Made by a program: the position numbers and the translations under genes. A stretch of DNA of 64,000 bases, from positions 188,710,391 to 188,774,390 of the forward strand of contig NC_081406.1 of the NCBI RefSeq assembly GCF_030272615.1. Direction: 5' to 3'. The stretch's first letter is position 1. Each line of letters begins with the position of its first letter. This stretch comes from Cryptomeria japonica (taxonomy: Eukaryota > Streptophyta > Pinopsida > Cupressales > Cupressaceae). Under the pieces are notes generated by a model. It saw nothing but the letters and a program-made list of their open reading frames with translations. It did not search any database and was not told the origin of the DNA. Shown piece after piece: positions 34,501 through 45,899 of this stretch.

Positions 34501-35434
34501 CATCACTCAGCAGATCAGATCATTGGAGACAAATCTGAAGGAACCATGACAAGAGGTAAGTTGAAAAGCACTTGTTTACTTGCTAATTTTGAACCTAGAA
34601 ATGTCAAAGATGCATTGGGAAATGATAGTTGGATAGAGGCTATGAAAGAAGAGATACTGAAAAAGTTCGGTATGGAAGATTGTAAACCAGTTGGAACTCC
34701 TATGTGTACTGGATTGAAGCTTACCAAGGAAGATGAATCACAAGAAGTAGATCAAACACTATATAGATCTATGATTGGAAAGCTGCAGTATGTTGTTCAT
34801 ACTAGGCCAGATATTGCTCTTCCAGTTGGTATTGTTGCAAGATTCTCAGCAAAACCAAGAGAAAGTCACATGACGGCAATCAAAAGATTAATGAGATATT
34901 TGAAAGGAACTGAAGAGTATGGATTATGGTACAAATTTGGAGGAAATTTTTGATTTGAAAGTATTTACTGATGTTGATTGGGCAGGAAACATTGATGACA
35001 GAAAAAGTACAAGCGGAGGAGCATTCTTTCTAGGAAAGAGATTGGTTTCCTGGACAAGCAAAAAGCAGAACTGTATATCCCAATCTACAGCAGAGGCAGA
35101 ATATGTTGCTGCAGCAGTAAATTGTTCAAATGTTGTTTGGTTTAAACAGCTATTGGCAGGCATGAAAATGGAAATCAAAGAACCAATTGTTATGTTCTGT
35201 GATAATACAAGTACAATTGACATGTCCAAGAATCCAGTGATGCATCCCAAAACCAAGCACATTGCAATAAAATATCATTTTGTCCGAGAAATGGTGCAGG
35301 ACAAGGAGATCAGATTGGAATATATTCACACAAAGGAACAAATTGCTGACATATTCACAAAACCATTGGCTAAGGATGCATTCTTGTATCTAAGAGGTAA
35401 GTTAGGGGTCACTCCCCTATCTGAAATTCACTAA
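34501..35434 (+). pseudogene. C4 RT remnant and RNase H
   Basis: The frame continues past the TGA (HHSADQIIGDKSEGTMTRGK) into the RT start (DALGNDSWIEAMKEE). It then jumps at about 34655 directly to ILKKFGMEDCKPVGTPM, a segment that normally lies well over 200 residues downstream. The fingers and palm with the catalytic Asp residues are missing, and the frame is kept. The connection (LYRSMIGKLQYVVHTRPDIA) follows. A single extra T in the run at 34948-34952 shifts the frame. RNase H continues to 35434 with DVDWAGNIDDRKSTSG, AEAEYVAAA, CDNTSTIDMSKNP and a KHIAIKYHFVREMV tail. RT activity is impossible from this copy. Confidence 0.92.
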
Positions 35435-35846
35435 AGAAAAGTTTTAGTGATGCATCAACTCATCCTAAGTGAAAAATCTACTAGTTGATGCAGTATAATC
35501 AGGAAAATATTGTATATGAATCAGTACAAAAGGTACATTATAACTCAGATGAAGTCTTATTGTCTTTAGCATGTGTTGTCAAAGAGGGAGAGTTTTACTG
35601 TCATATCCTACTAAAATTTGAAAGAAAGTTCATTAAGATAAAGAGGGAGAGTTGTTTGATAAAGAGGGAGAGTTTTACCGTCCAAAGATGAAGTTACTTC
35701 ACAGAGGGAGATTATTGAAAGAAGGAGTGTTCTCTATCCAAAGGGAAAGATATGTTGGCATGTTGCTGTCATAAAAGAAAAGACCTGTTTTCAAATTTCA
35801 TTCTGCTATGACATGTTGTGTTGCCATCAATTCCAAAGAGGGAGAT
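35435..35846 (+). promoter_or_regulatory. C4 3' untranslated region and polypurine tract
   Basis: Non-coding region with several AAAGAGGGAGAG purine repeats (35583-35730). It ends in the polypurine tract AAAGAGGGAGAT (35835-35846) just before the 3' LTR. Confidence 0.8.
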
Positions 35847-37093
35847 TGTTGGATACAATTGTTTAATTGTGTATTGTCTTTGATGTTACACAAATGTCAT
35901 ATCAGTCTACCGAGCTTAGAATGTTCGGCAAGGCAGTTAGACAGAGTCTACCGAGCTCAGAATGTTCGGCAAGGCAGTTAGACAGAGTCTACCGAGTTCA
36001 GACGGTAAGAGAAGCAAGTTACAGAGTCTACCAGGCACTCCAGAATGCTATACCGAGTTCGCAGTCTTTACCGAGTTCAGTCGGTCTTCGAAGAATATGT
36101 GAAGGAAAGTCAGTCTTTACCGAGTTCAGTCGGTCTTCGAAGAATATGTGAAGGAAAGTCAGTCTTTACCGAGTTCGCAGTCTTTATCGAGTTCAGTCGG
36201 TCTTCGAAGAATATGTGAAGGAAATTCAGTCTTTACCGAGTTCGCAGTACTTACCGAGTTCAGTCGGTTACCGAAGAATCAGCAGTGTTCACCGAGCATC
36301 AGTGAAATGTTTATGTAGCCGACCGAAGCAATATTTATTGAAACTTGTATATGTAGCCGACCTATGTAATATTTATTGTAACTTGTAATTGGGCCGACTT
36401 GGTAACCTGAATGGTATATATGAGAGATCAAGTTGCGATTTCGAAGTGTGGTGAAGTGTGAGAAGTATGGAAATGTGAAGGAGCAGAAATGTGCGAATTC
36501 TGATGAAGGATCAGTGATATCCTTGAGGTGCAGAAAAGATATACGTGATCAGTAAGGATCTATTGGCGCAGAACAGAGATCTGTATCAGCAAGATAAGTT
36601 GTATTTAATTCAGATCACTTCATTGTTGATTTCTAACCATTGTAGCAGTGATACCGAAATCTCTTAACAGAGTTGGTCTAACAACCATTTTTGTAAATCC
36701 TCTGACAAGGTGACAATTCGGTTGAATTGTTCTTAAGACCTTTCACAAGGCCACTCCTAGCAGGGTGATTAAATCCTCTAACAGGGTCACACCTAACAGT
36801 GTGTTTTGTAACCTTTAACAGGGTTGGCTCCTAACAGGGCTCACTTCAGAAGAGTGAAAATCAGTAACTAGTTACATTGGTGGTTTTCCCAAAATTGGGT
36901 TTCCACGTTATATCTGGTGTTACTTGTGTTCATGTTATTTGTTTTATGCATGTTAATGTTTAATGAACAATGATAAGTTAATTTACCGAGTTTCAGCAGT
37001 TTATATTTAAGACATCTAAGGGACTTGTGGATTTATTTTTGTGGTAACTGATTCACCCCTCCCCTCTCAGTTACTCCATCCATATTTCCAACA
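35847..37093 (+). repeat. 3' LTR of C4
   Basis: 1,247-bp partner of 30622-31864, about 98-99% identical by eye, with the same ACCGAG array (about 35905-36300) and TATA-like site. It is followed by GATGG. Confidence 0.95.
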
Positions 37094-37671
37094 GATGGCT
37101 ATGTGGGCTCCGCTGCAATGAACAGTATTCAGAAAACAACAAAGTGACAAATGCAAATGTCTCTTTCAAGGTATATACTTTCATTTCTTTATCTTTACCT
37201 TTCAAACCCTAATTTTCCTCTTTCACTCATTTCATCATAACTTGAGTTTGGGAGATGCGATTTTCGAACCGTTTGTTGCGTAGGAATCGTATTTTCACTC
37301 CCCTACTCTCGGGATGTTCCAAAAAGTGCTCTGATGAAGCCTATTTAGTGAACGTCCCTCATCAATGCTCTCTTATACAATTTGTCGCAAGTAAACATGC
37401 TACCCTGTTTCACCTCCCTAATAAGCAAGTCGAAACAGGGGGGGCATATAGCTACTCACAAATTTCATCACTTTCTTTAGTAAGCATTAGGTGATTTTGT
37501 GATCTAATGTGTGTTTTGTAGGGTGCGGTTCCTAACTGTGTACTGCAGATACCGCTGGGTGCTTCGTCCGACAACTTATGGATATGTCCTTTTTCAAATG
37601 ATGTTTACTTTTCTATACTTTAGCTTGCATATGCACGTAGTACTCATATGACCGCTAAAGTGGGGGCTAAA
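37094..37671 (+). other. G3 3' region, right of C4, with polypurine tract
   Basis: Continuation of G3 after C4. It contains an unassigned 79-codon frame (37255-37494). The polypurine tract AAAGTGGGGGCTAAA (37657-37671) abuts the 3' LTR. No known domain is visible. Confidence 0.6.
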
Positions 37672-39376
37672 TGTAGCGTCATAAATTGTATGCACTTGCT
37701 AAAGCAGTACAATATAACACCTAGTTTAGCACCTGCCTTAGTGCATTTTACATTTTGCATTACATTGCTCCTTTAGCACTTAATTAATCAAATTAATTAG
37801 GTCTAAGGTCCTATTTCATCATCCTTCACATCATAAAGTCGGGCCCTTTCGTTAAAGTGTGCCCCTTTTCATTTTATTCCTCCAATACATCATCTAATCA
37901 AAAACCCTAATTAAGTCCTATTTCGAACTTGGGGGCTTGATTTCGGGGGTCAAAACATCTTGAAATCACCTGTAACTTCGGGATTCTCTCTAAAATCATC
38001 ATATCTGACGGCCCTGAAAGTTTGGTGAAAAGTTGTCGGGACCGTGGCGCCCACAGTGCACACAGTCCCGGACATTTTTCTTGAAATTTTAGGAGCGCGA
38101 TCCAATCATAAAATAAAGCTTAACCCCAAGAAATTGGCGGGATATTCAATCTCTAGGTCGGCCAAAAGATGAAATTGCGACCTAGGGTTTCATACATAAG
38201 AGTTCTCTTTCTTCATTTGAAGGGATGGGATTTTTGTTTCCAGGAACCTCATATGCAGCGAAAGAGAAAATCTTTGAAGACTTCAACATCTTACAACATC
38301 CCTCTATCAAGCATTTATCAATTCCATTCATCCATTTAGGGCTTGGAAGACATTGAAGAACAATAGGAGATTACCGACTGAAGATTGGCTTGTACCTCTC
38401 CCTTGAGGGTTGGGTATGATTTCATGTTGTTTTCATGTCTTTGCATAAGCTTCAATATCTCATTTATTCATGCTTTAGATCACTTTGCATCTTGATTTAG
38501 AGCATTTACATTATCATTTACAAGCAATTAGGGTTTACTTTCTAGGTTGCTCTAGTTTGCTTTCTTGCATTTTAGGACCTTGCACACACACTAGGTCTGC
38601 ACACACAATACATTTTACAAAAAAACTTGGCTATTCGTGGAGGTGGAAATCACCAAAGCGGGGGTTTGACTAAGGCAAAACCCTATATAGCCGCCCATAC
38701 ACCCTTTTTCAGATATAAGTGCAAGTTTCGGGACTCGGACGACACCGCAGGATACAGATCCGGAGAGAATAGGTCGAAACAGCACTCTGCATCAAATTGC
38801 AGAGCAAAAGACTGGGACAGGGGCGCTGGGCGCCCTGGTCCTACCAGGACAGGGGCGCTGGGTGCCCTGGTCCTGCCAAGACAGGGGCGCTGGGTGCCCT
38901 AGTCCCTGGGACAAAGGCGCTGGGTGCCTTGGTCCTCCGGACAGACAGCATTTTCGACAGTTTCCGACAGTGTTCCAGAGTGCAAAACAGCAGTTTCCAG
39001 TGCAGTTTCAGGTGCAGAATCAGGACAGTGGCGCCCGTGCCCCCGTCCCGAACATTTTCAGTCCGATTTTGACTCCGGGTATGCATTTGCATTCTTGTTT
39101 TATCCTTGTGTTTACAGCTTTCCATTGTCTAGGTTCAATTATGCAATCTTGTTGTTAGTTCATACTTGCATTTTAAGGTTAGGAATTGGACTTGCATAAT
39201 CTTACCTTTCAATTACAACAAAGGAATAGAAACCCTAATAGGTAGCCCGTGGCTCTCTCTTTCACAAAAAGAAGTAGCCAATTGTGCGATACCTCTAGGC
39301 TCTTTCGTATTCTGTAATGTGTGACAAGAGGTAGGATTAGGGCATGATAACCTAGTCTCGCTTTTTCCCCCACACA
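37672..39376 (+). repeat. 3' LTR of G3
   Basis: 1,705-bp partner of 22829-24484. It is longer by one minisatellite unit (four units, 38814-38938) and by a short CACACA-type duplication near 38590. TATATAG is conserved at 38684-38690. The inverted repeat GGACCGTG...CACAGTCC is at 38039-38068. The target duplication GATAT follows. Confidence 0.93.
38814..38938 (+). repeat. GC-rich minisatellite in the G3 3' LTR, four units
   Basis: Four units of about 30-33 bp (GACAGGGGCGCTGGG, then GCCCTGGTCC). This is one more than in the 5' LTR. Confidence 0.85.
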
Positions 39377-40965
39377 GATATAGTATTGTTATCAATCAAA
39401 TCTTGAATCTTACTTTTCAATGCGGAATATTTCTCAGCATCATGACCAAGATGACAATGAAATTGACAAAAGGAATTGTTATCAAAATAAGGGGATGCAA
39501 GTTTAGAAGGATCAACTTGTTTTATAGGAGGAAGTTTGATAACATTTCTTTCCAACAACTGAGACATAATACTATGTAAAGATTCATTCAAAGGAGTAAA
39601 CTGTCTTTCTCTTTTGAAAAAAATTAGAAATAGAAGGAAAACATGTTGTAGCATTCACATTGTTGTTGTTGATTATATCATTAAACTTGATGAAGCTTTT
39701 TGTTGGATTAAACTTAACAAACGGTTATTGAACAATCTCCCCTTTAGCACTCGGAGCCATAGGAGTAAATTTATCCATTTGACTCACAACCAGTTGATAA
39801 TTGTGGAGTTTTGCACACAACTACGGAAGGGAAGTAAACTCAGACAAAAGAAGCTTTTCCTTGATATATTTTTGCAAATTAGAAATGAAAATTCTTTGAA
39901 TATCATTATCAGGTATATGAAAAGAAATTTGAGCACACAAATATTTATATCTGCCAATGAAATTAGTCACTTTTTCTTTAACACCTTGTTTACAATGCAT
40001 TAAATCAGTCAAAGTGATTTTGGGACCAATGTTATTTTGAAATTGTTGGATGAAAGCATTTGCTAGTTGTTGAAAAGAAGTGATGGAATAAGAAGGCAAA
40101 GAGCAATACCATTATAAAGCCTTATCTGTTAGTGTTATTGTAAACAATTTTGCAAGCAATCTTTGATCATAAGCAAAATCAGTACACAAGGTTTGAAATG
40201 TTTTAACATGTGTGAGAGGATCACCCTTTCCATTATAGAGTTCCAATTGAGGGACCTCCACATGCTTAGGTGGCACAAATGTAACAATATCAAGAGAAAG
40301 TGGGCTTGCAACATCAAAGGTAGGCACACTAAACTTGGATTGACTCATAGAAGCAATTTGTTGTTGTAAGGAAGACATGGTTTGAGCAAGATTGTTTATG
40401 GTTGCTTCGGTAGAAGAATTGATGTTAGACATGGTTGATTGAGAAGGTGGTGTGGTGTTATTAAAGGAAGGCATGGATTGAGAATAAGGTGGTGGGACAT
40501 TATGATAAGTAGGCATAGGTGATGATTGTGTAGGAAATGGGACACTTAAAGGAGGAACAAAATTGTTGAATGAATTGCCCCCTTGTGTCACATGGATTGG
40601 TTGAGGGATAATAGAAATACTTATGGAAGACATAGGTAAAGATGGAGGATTAAATGAAGAAGAGGGATTTCCCCCATGACCAATTGTTGTAGGAATGATA
40701 TTTTGAGTTGATGTAGGCATAATATTTGAAGTGAAAGTAGGAATACTAGCCATTGAAGTTGTCAAAGGAATAGAAGAATTGATTTGATTTGAAGGTTGTG
40801 AATAACCTAAGTTCTTATCACAACTCTTGATAGACATGACATTATAATAAACAATATGAGCAATTCCACACAATATATCAATTCCATTCTTATCACTTTG
40901 AATCATGCATTTAAGGCCTTCAATTAATGGAAGAGCTTCACTATTAGGGTACTCTTGGGACATCC
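39377..40965 (-). pseudogene. G2 Gag, main part
   Basis: Minus-strand Gag core of G2. After the solo LTR it resumes SQEYPNSEALPLIEGLKCMI (40965 downward). A long Ser/Thr/Pro/Asn-rich segment (about 40360-40800) leads to KFSVPTFDVASPLSLDIV and QLELYNGKGDPLTHVKTF, then the Ty3-type capsid core WYCSLPSYSITSFQQL, NAFIQQFQNNIGPKITLTDL and FISNLQKYIKE. A zinc-knuckle-like CQFHCHLGHDAEKYSALKSK lies near 39410-39470 (the last Cys is Tyr). Damage: a TAA near 40109-40111 where Gln is expected, another stop near 39818 and a frame change. G3 inserted at its end. Confidence 0.8.
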
Positions 40966-42156
40966 TATTAGATAGTTCAAATAACCGGAAGACAAATGAG
41001 AGGGGGGGTGAATCAGTTCTCACATATTATCAGAACTATTAGCAATTTAAAACTTTAATACCGAAACCCAAAACATTAATACCGGAATAGTAGTTAAACC
41101 AATTAAGCATAAAAAATAATCATAGAATAAAAACCATCCACATGAAACCAAGATTTATACGTGGAAAACCTAGTAAAGGGAAAAACCATAGTGGGAAGCC
41201 TACCCATAGTTAGATAATACTTCTACACTAAGTATATGAATTAAAATTGAGGTACTGCACTTGCAGGAAGGACAACAACCTAGATTGCACTACTCATCAC
41301 AAAAGGAGCCTCACTGACTACATAGAAATCCAGACTACAATCCGTAGAAGTGTTGAACTACAAAAGATAGCATATCATATGCCTGAGTATAGTTCTGGTT
41401 AAGCTCAATACCAAAGGATTGAATCCTCTTACATAAATCCAATTCGATCTCCAATGATTGACCAAATCCTTTTCTTGAATGATATTACATTATTCACACA
41501 TTACATTCCTTGACCATGACCTCTAACATAACCATGTTGATCTACAATGAGATCTTGCATCTATATATACAAACCCTCAACCATAAACAATTAGGTTGGC
41601 CACTAGATAATAAACCAATTACATAATTACAAACCATTTCAGCCTTAGACCAAAATAATATCCAACACATAAGACATCCCGGAAACACATCGAGAGGTCC
41701 AATCCACGTGTTACATTAAAGTTGGTCCATAACCTAGATCAATAGGGACCTAGTATAGGTCCACATGCTTACAACAATGATCTTCATCTGCCAGGTCTCG
41801 AACATGATCACCAACATCATCCTAAAACTCCATCAGAAGTTGCACCAACACCACTTATACAATTCATCAAGGATCTTCATTAGAAGCTTTGTCGGTGAAA
41901 CCCTCGCCGAAACCAGAAACTAAGCTTCTAAGAAAGAAGGATAACATCTGATTACCAAACCAAAACCAACTGACTGAATATGAGAATGAGTGTCATGAAC
42001 AAGCCAATTCCATCACCAAAATATACTGAAGCCTACTGAATCATGCCAGATCCAAATCAACCAGAAGGGTGTCGGTAAAGCATCCAAACAACTAGTGTTA
42101 GCATCAATGACAAAACATCAATACAACACATAATCAATTCCACCAAATGGCCAACA
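40966..42156 (-). mobile_element. Solo Copia LTR inside G2 gag
   Basis: 1,191-bp solo LTR on the minus strand. It starts TGTTGGCCATTTGGTGGAAT (complement, ending at 42156) and closes at 40966 with TA instead of CA. The target duplication CATCC is perfect (40961-40965 and 42157-42161). Its first 80 bases closely match the LTR of the Copia element at 46912, so it is the same family. It carries the GAGGGGGGGTGAATCAG terminal motif (about 41002-41018). Removing it restores the Gag frame (QQWM / SQEYPN). Confidence 0.9.
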
Positions 42157-42333
42157 CATCCATTGTTGAAATTTATCAAATTGATTGTCTAGTTTTGAAA
42201 GTTGATCTATAGAAACTCTAGTCAAAGCTTCTTCTTCATCATGTGATTCATCAATTGGATAGATAGGGACATGATTAGGATGGGAAGAATTAGCATTATC
42301 CTCATTTAAAAAGTCACTTAAATTATGCTCCAT
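42157..42333 (-). pseudogene. G2 Gag N-terminus
   Basis: Start codon at 42333 (minus): MEHNLSDFLNEDNANSSHPN, then EEEALTRVSIDQLSKLDNQF and FQQWM. The frame is interrupted by the solo LTR and continues at 40965. The G2-like element at 55232 shows the same sequence (TIDQLKNIDNEF, QWMSQQYP), which supports the start and the join. Confidence 0.78.
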
Positions 42334-43556
42334 CTCCTCGGTAATTAAAGCTTGGGAAGCTTTAATTCTAATGCTTCATCTAACGGGGATAGGGAAGGTA
42401 GGACTAATAGTGGTAAAACTCATGCACTAGAGGGAAATTTGAAATTTTGAATTTTGAACAAAGCTTACAAAATTGAGTAATGAAAAATTTAAGAAAATAA
42501 TGATTAAACAATTTAAACTTTGTTGGAAGAAGAAAATGACACAATTTCCAAAATAATAAATCAAAGGAAATTGGAATTTATAATTAGGGCCAAGGGGATA
42601 CCACTTAATTTTAAAATTGATAAAATTAGAATCTTTAAAATTAGGGCAAATTATAATTAACCTCTTAATTTTAAAAAATTTCTTGAAATTTGAAATGTTG
42701 AAATTTGAAGGTATTTTCGATGTTAGAGGGATCAAAAATCGACAAAATCAGCTAATATTTTGGATTTAGGTTATTAAATACAGTCATAACAGTCTCCCAA
42801 AATTTTGGGAAAAAAACCGAGGACCGTAGCAAGAATGCACATAGTCTGACCAACTTTTTTTGAAATTTTTCAAGGATAAATATTACGATGATTTTAAAGA
42901 TAACCCCAAAAAATTGGCGAATTTTATGATTTTGAGATAGGTGAAATTAAGGTTCAAATGTGAAAATAGGACCCTATTAGGGTTTTGAAGAGAAAAGAGA
43001 TGTGGACTGCACATTTTGAAAAGGGTCAAACCTAAGGATAGGGACACCTTGAAAAATGTTTAGAAATCTAAATTTGAATGAAATTGATTGAAATTTGCAC
43101 AAAATCCAATTAAATTTGAAAATTAGGGTTTTATGACCTAACCACTTAATTTTTGAAATTTGAATTTTCGAAAAAGGAGGAAAATTGAAAATTTGAATTG
43201 TAGGATAGAAGATAAGTCTGAAAACAGTCACAAATCTAAAAATTAAATGAAAATTCAATGTTTGCACGTTCAATATTATTTTAAAAATTAGGGTTTTGAC
43301 AATTAACCACTTAATTTTGTGAAATTTATTTGCAAATTGAACAAGGCAATGAAGAAATTGAATTTGACAAACAAAGAAATTTTTCAGATCTAAGACAAGA
43401 ACAAGCGATTTTTATAAAACACAAGTTCAATTTCAATTTTAAAAACTAGGGTTTTGAATGAATTAATCACTAAGTTTGCAAAAAAAATAAACTTGTAAAT
43501 AAAAAATATGCAATGATTCTCATGATAAAGCATGTAAGACATCGGGTTCACCAAAA
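42334..43556 (-). other. G2 5' leader with primer binding site
   Basis: About 1.2 kb of AT-rich untranslated leader with repeated AATTTGAAATTTTG-like words. The PBS (complement TGGTGAACCCGATGT, 43539-43553) is separated by three bases from the LTR end. A degraded copy of the GGACCGT...AGTC inverted repeat lies near 42821. No ORF is convincing. Confidence 0.7.
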
Positions 43557-43596
43557 TGTAATGTTGAAAAAGGTGAATGATGGTGATCTATGTTAA
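43557..43596 (-). repeat. G2 5' LTR, segment 1 of 3
   Basis: The last 40 bases of the G2 5' LTR, matching 19204-19243. It is cut by the Copia remnant at 43597. The LTR continues at 45900-46911 and 52121-52259. Confidence 0.85.
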
Positions 43597-45899
43597 ACAC
43601 AACGTACCATTGAGAGGGGGGTGAATCAGTGGTTCATAAATTCTTCTCTTTTTAAACAACCTTGGAATACTGGTTATCACTCTAAGCACTAAACAATCAA
43701 ATTGCTAAGACAATTGTGGATATCAAAAGTGGCAAACATGATAAACTTATAAAGCACTAAGAGGGGGGGGGGTGAATCAGTGAAAACAAAAATAGTAACA
43801 CTTTAATTGCAAACCGGTAAAAGCATTTCACCAATTTACCCATGACTTTGCATATAATCCAAAGTGTTATAAAAGCATTCTCCACAAGCAAAACATTCAC
43901 CATAACACAAATATTTATACATGGAAAACCCAACTGGGAAAAACCACGGGGAGATGGAATTCACAAGTTAACTATCTGCAGAAATAGATAACTGGCCGGT
44001 TAAGGTCTACAAATGCTCTATTAGGAGCAGATCCTGTTAGAGATCCCAAGCCCTGTTAGGAGCTATACCTAGTTAAAGGTAACCTTAGTGGAGGGTTTAG
44101 ATACAAATTAATGAATCACCTTGTTAGAGGATTTATACAATGAAGCTTGTCAGAGCTTACCCGGTTAAGCGATTTTACTATTGTAGTTGTTAGAGAACAA
44201 CATTGGGAGTGATCTAAGATTAGTACCTTCTTCTAGTTTAGATTCTTTTCTACGTATTCATTACTGTATCATTGACATACTCTACAACTCCTTCAATAAA
44301 TCACATCAACTCCAACTCATATCATAACTTGTATCTTCTATATCAAATATCTCATCACAATGTCTTTTTATAGATATTAGATTTCATGTCAGCTCCTGAA
44401 CCTTGACATAATTTCATAGGTTCAATGAATCTAGATAATCTTCCTTAACATGAGACAAATTACCACCATAGTGTCGGTCAGTGGTAACATATCACAACTG
44501 GTGATAAATCATCACACAAACTAGGAAACCGATTAGAACACTAATACCGGTTAAGAGTTGACCGCTTCAATACTGACATACCGATTCACTTGAATTTATA
44601 CTGGATGATTGTCTCCATGCTCCTTGACTTTATCTGATTCATCTCAAAATTGGTAACTTTGGAACTGATCAAAACCGATTGACTTATCTACATATACCAG
44701 TTTAGACATCTTCATACCAGTTAGACTTCCATTATACATATAATACCACTTAACAATACAATGACTCAATAGTATTGATTTACCTTAACCGGTATACTAA
44801 GATGACTATGATAATTATAATATATATGTTTTATCAATGACAACACATGAAGTCATCAAATACAAAAATTATCATCAAGCCAACATTCTCCTCCTTTGGC
44901 ATTGATGGCGACACTTAGGAAAATTTTGACAACTAAGTGTACTTACAAAAATGTAGAGACTTTAAAGACTCCCCCTTAGCATAAGATTCTCCCTTTGACA
45001 TCATACATGATTACATACAAAATTTTCACATATATATTACTCCCCCTTTGACAACAATGACAAATAAAGAAGTAAAATATAGACATTAAATAAAAAGTTG
45101 TCACCAAAAACTGCATGTATATATATAGAGATAAAAGTTTTAAAGGTCTTTATAATTAAATTCTTAAGAAAATATTACTAAAATGAAACTTTAACTTCTT
45201 AAGGCCATTGTCCCATGTTTCTAACAGTGTCTCACTGATTTCAAAATGGGTCAAAATCTATGCAGAAAATTCTTCCATAGCATCATCAATGCAAATCTCT
45301 AGGGTAGCCAAAATTGCTTCAGACTCCTTGTATGCTCTTTGTAAGATTTTAACTTTTAGAATTAACTGATTCTTCAGCTCCTTCAAGGATCTTATCCACT
45401 TCACCTATTCAAAATCATAAACTTCTAATATGTGTTATAAGGCATCAACAGATTTACCAAAATTCAAAACAGAATCTTGTACTAGTTGTATGTATCACTT
45501 ATCCTTTCTACTTCCTTCTCTATATCTTCTTTCTTTTTCTTTAAGTCGGAACAAAATAATGATACTTTAGATATAGTGGCCAAAATTTTACCACCAGTTT
45601 CTATTCCAGTTTTCAAAAGATCTTTGTTCACTGTTAAAGCAACCTTACCTTTGTCAATTTCTAAAATCAATTGTTCTCCCCTTCTCTTCTTGTAATGTTT
45701 TTCTGCTAAAGCATGAGTTGCCTCTTCAAGTGATTTTAGTTGTTCACTAGCATCAACAACTAACTATCCAAGCTTAGAAATAAGGACTAGACCAGTCATC
45801 ATGTCTTACTTCTCCTATTTTGGTCACCACTTCTTACCCACAGGTGACCATGCCAAACCAATTGACATCAATGACAACTTAATGCTAGTAATGCCAATA
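43597..45899 (-). mobile_element. Copia remnant in the G2 LTR
   Basis: 2,303-bp insertion with a perfect target duplication ATCTA (43592-43596 and 45900-45904). The minus-strand 3' LTR is 43597-44885 (starts TGTTGGCTTGATG, ends GTTTAACA), preceded by a purine tract (complement CCAAAGGAGGAGAATG). The other end reads TATTGGCATTACTAGC on the minus strand, like a decayed LTR tip, but a full 5' LTR and the gag-pol region are missing. The sequence CTGATTCACCCCCC occurs twice in the LTR (complements near 43615 and 43765). Confidence 0.78.
45482..45670 (-). other. Coiled-coil-like ORF in the Copia remnant
   Basis: A 62-codon minus-strand frame (MILEIDKGKVALTVNKDLLK... DLKKKKEDIEKEVERISDTY) with a Lys/Glu-rich heptad-like end. 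It may be a leftover of a 3' ORF or of a coiled-coil Gag. Function unknown; it could be chance. Confidence 0.25.

Larger units (their letters stand above)
30622..37093 (+). mobile_element. C4: young Copia element lacking the RT core
   Basis: 6,472-bp element with LTRs 30622-31864 and 35847-37093. The target duplication GATGG is perfect (30617-30621 and 37094-37098). I count about 16 substitutions and two small indels between the LTRs, so it is the youngest insertion here. PBS, Gag, protease, integrase, RNase H and PPT are present, but the RT catalytic core is deleted in frame. The element was probably supplied with RT in trans. Confidence 0.95.
22829..39376 (+). mobile_element. G3: Tat-lineage Gypsy element encoding pol but no gag
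   Basis: LTRs 22829-24484 and 37672-39376, flanked by the perfect target duplication GATAT (22824-22828 and 39377-39381). It sits inside G2 between Gag and the protease-like domain. After removal of C4 the element is about 10.1 kb. PBS is at 24488 and PPT at 37657. A 5.5-kb pol region encodes protease, RT, two RNase H domains and integrase. The second, plant-Tat-type RNase H places it in the Tat/Ogre lineage. There are only 169 bp between LTR and pol start and no Gag domain. Confidence 0.93.
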
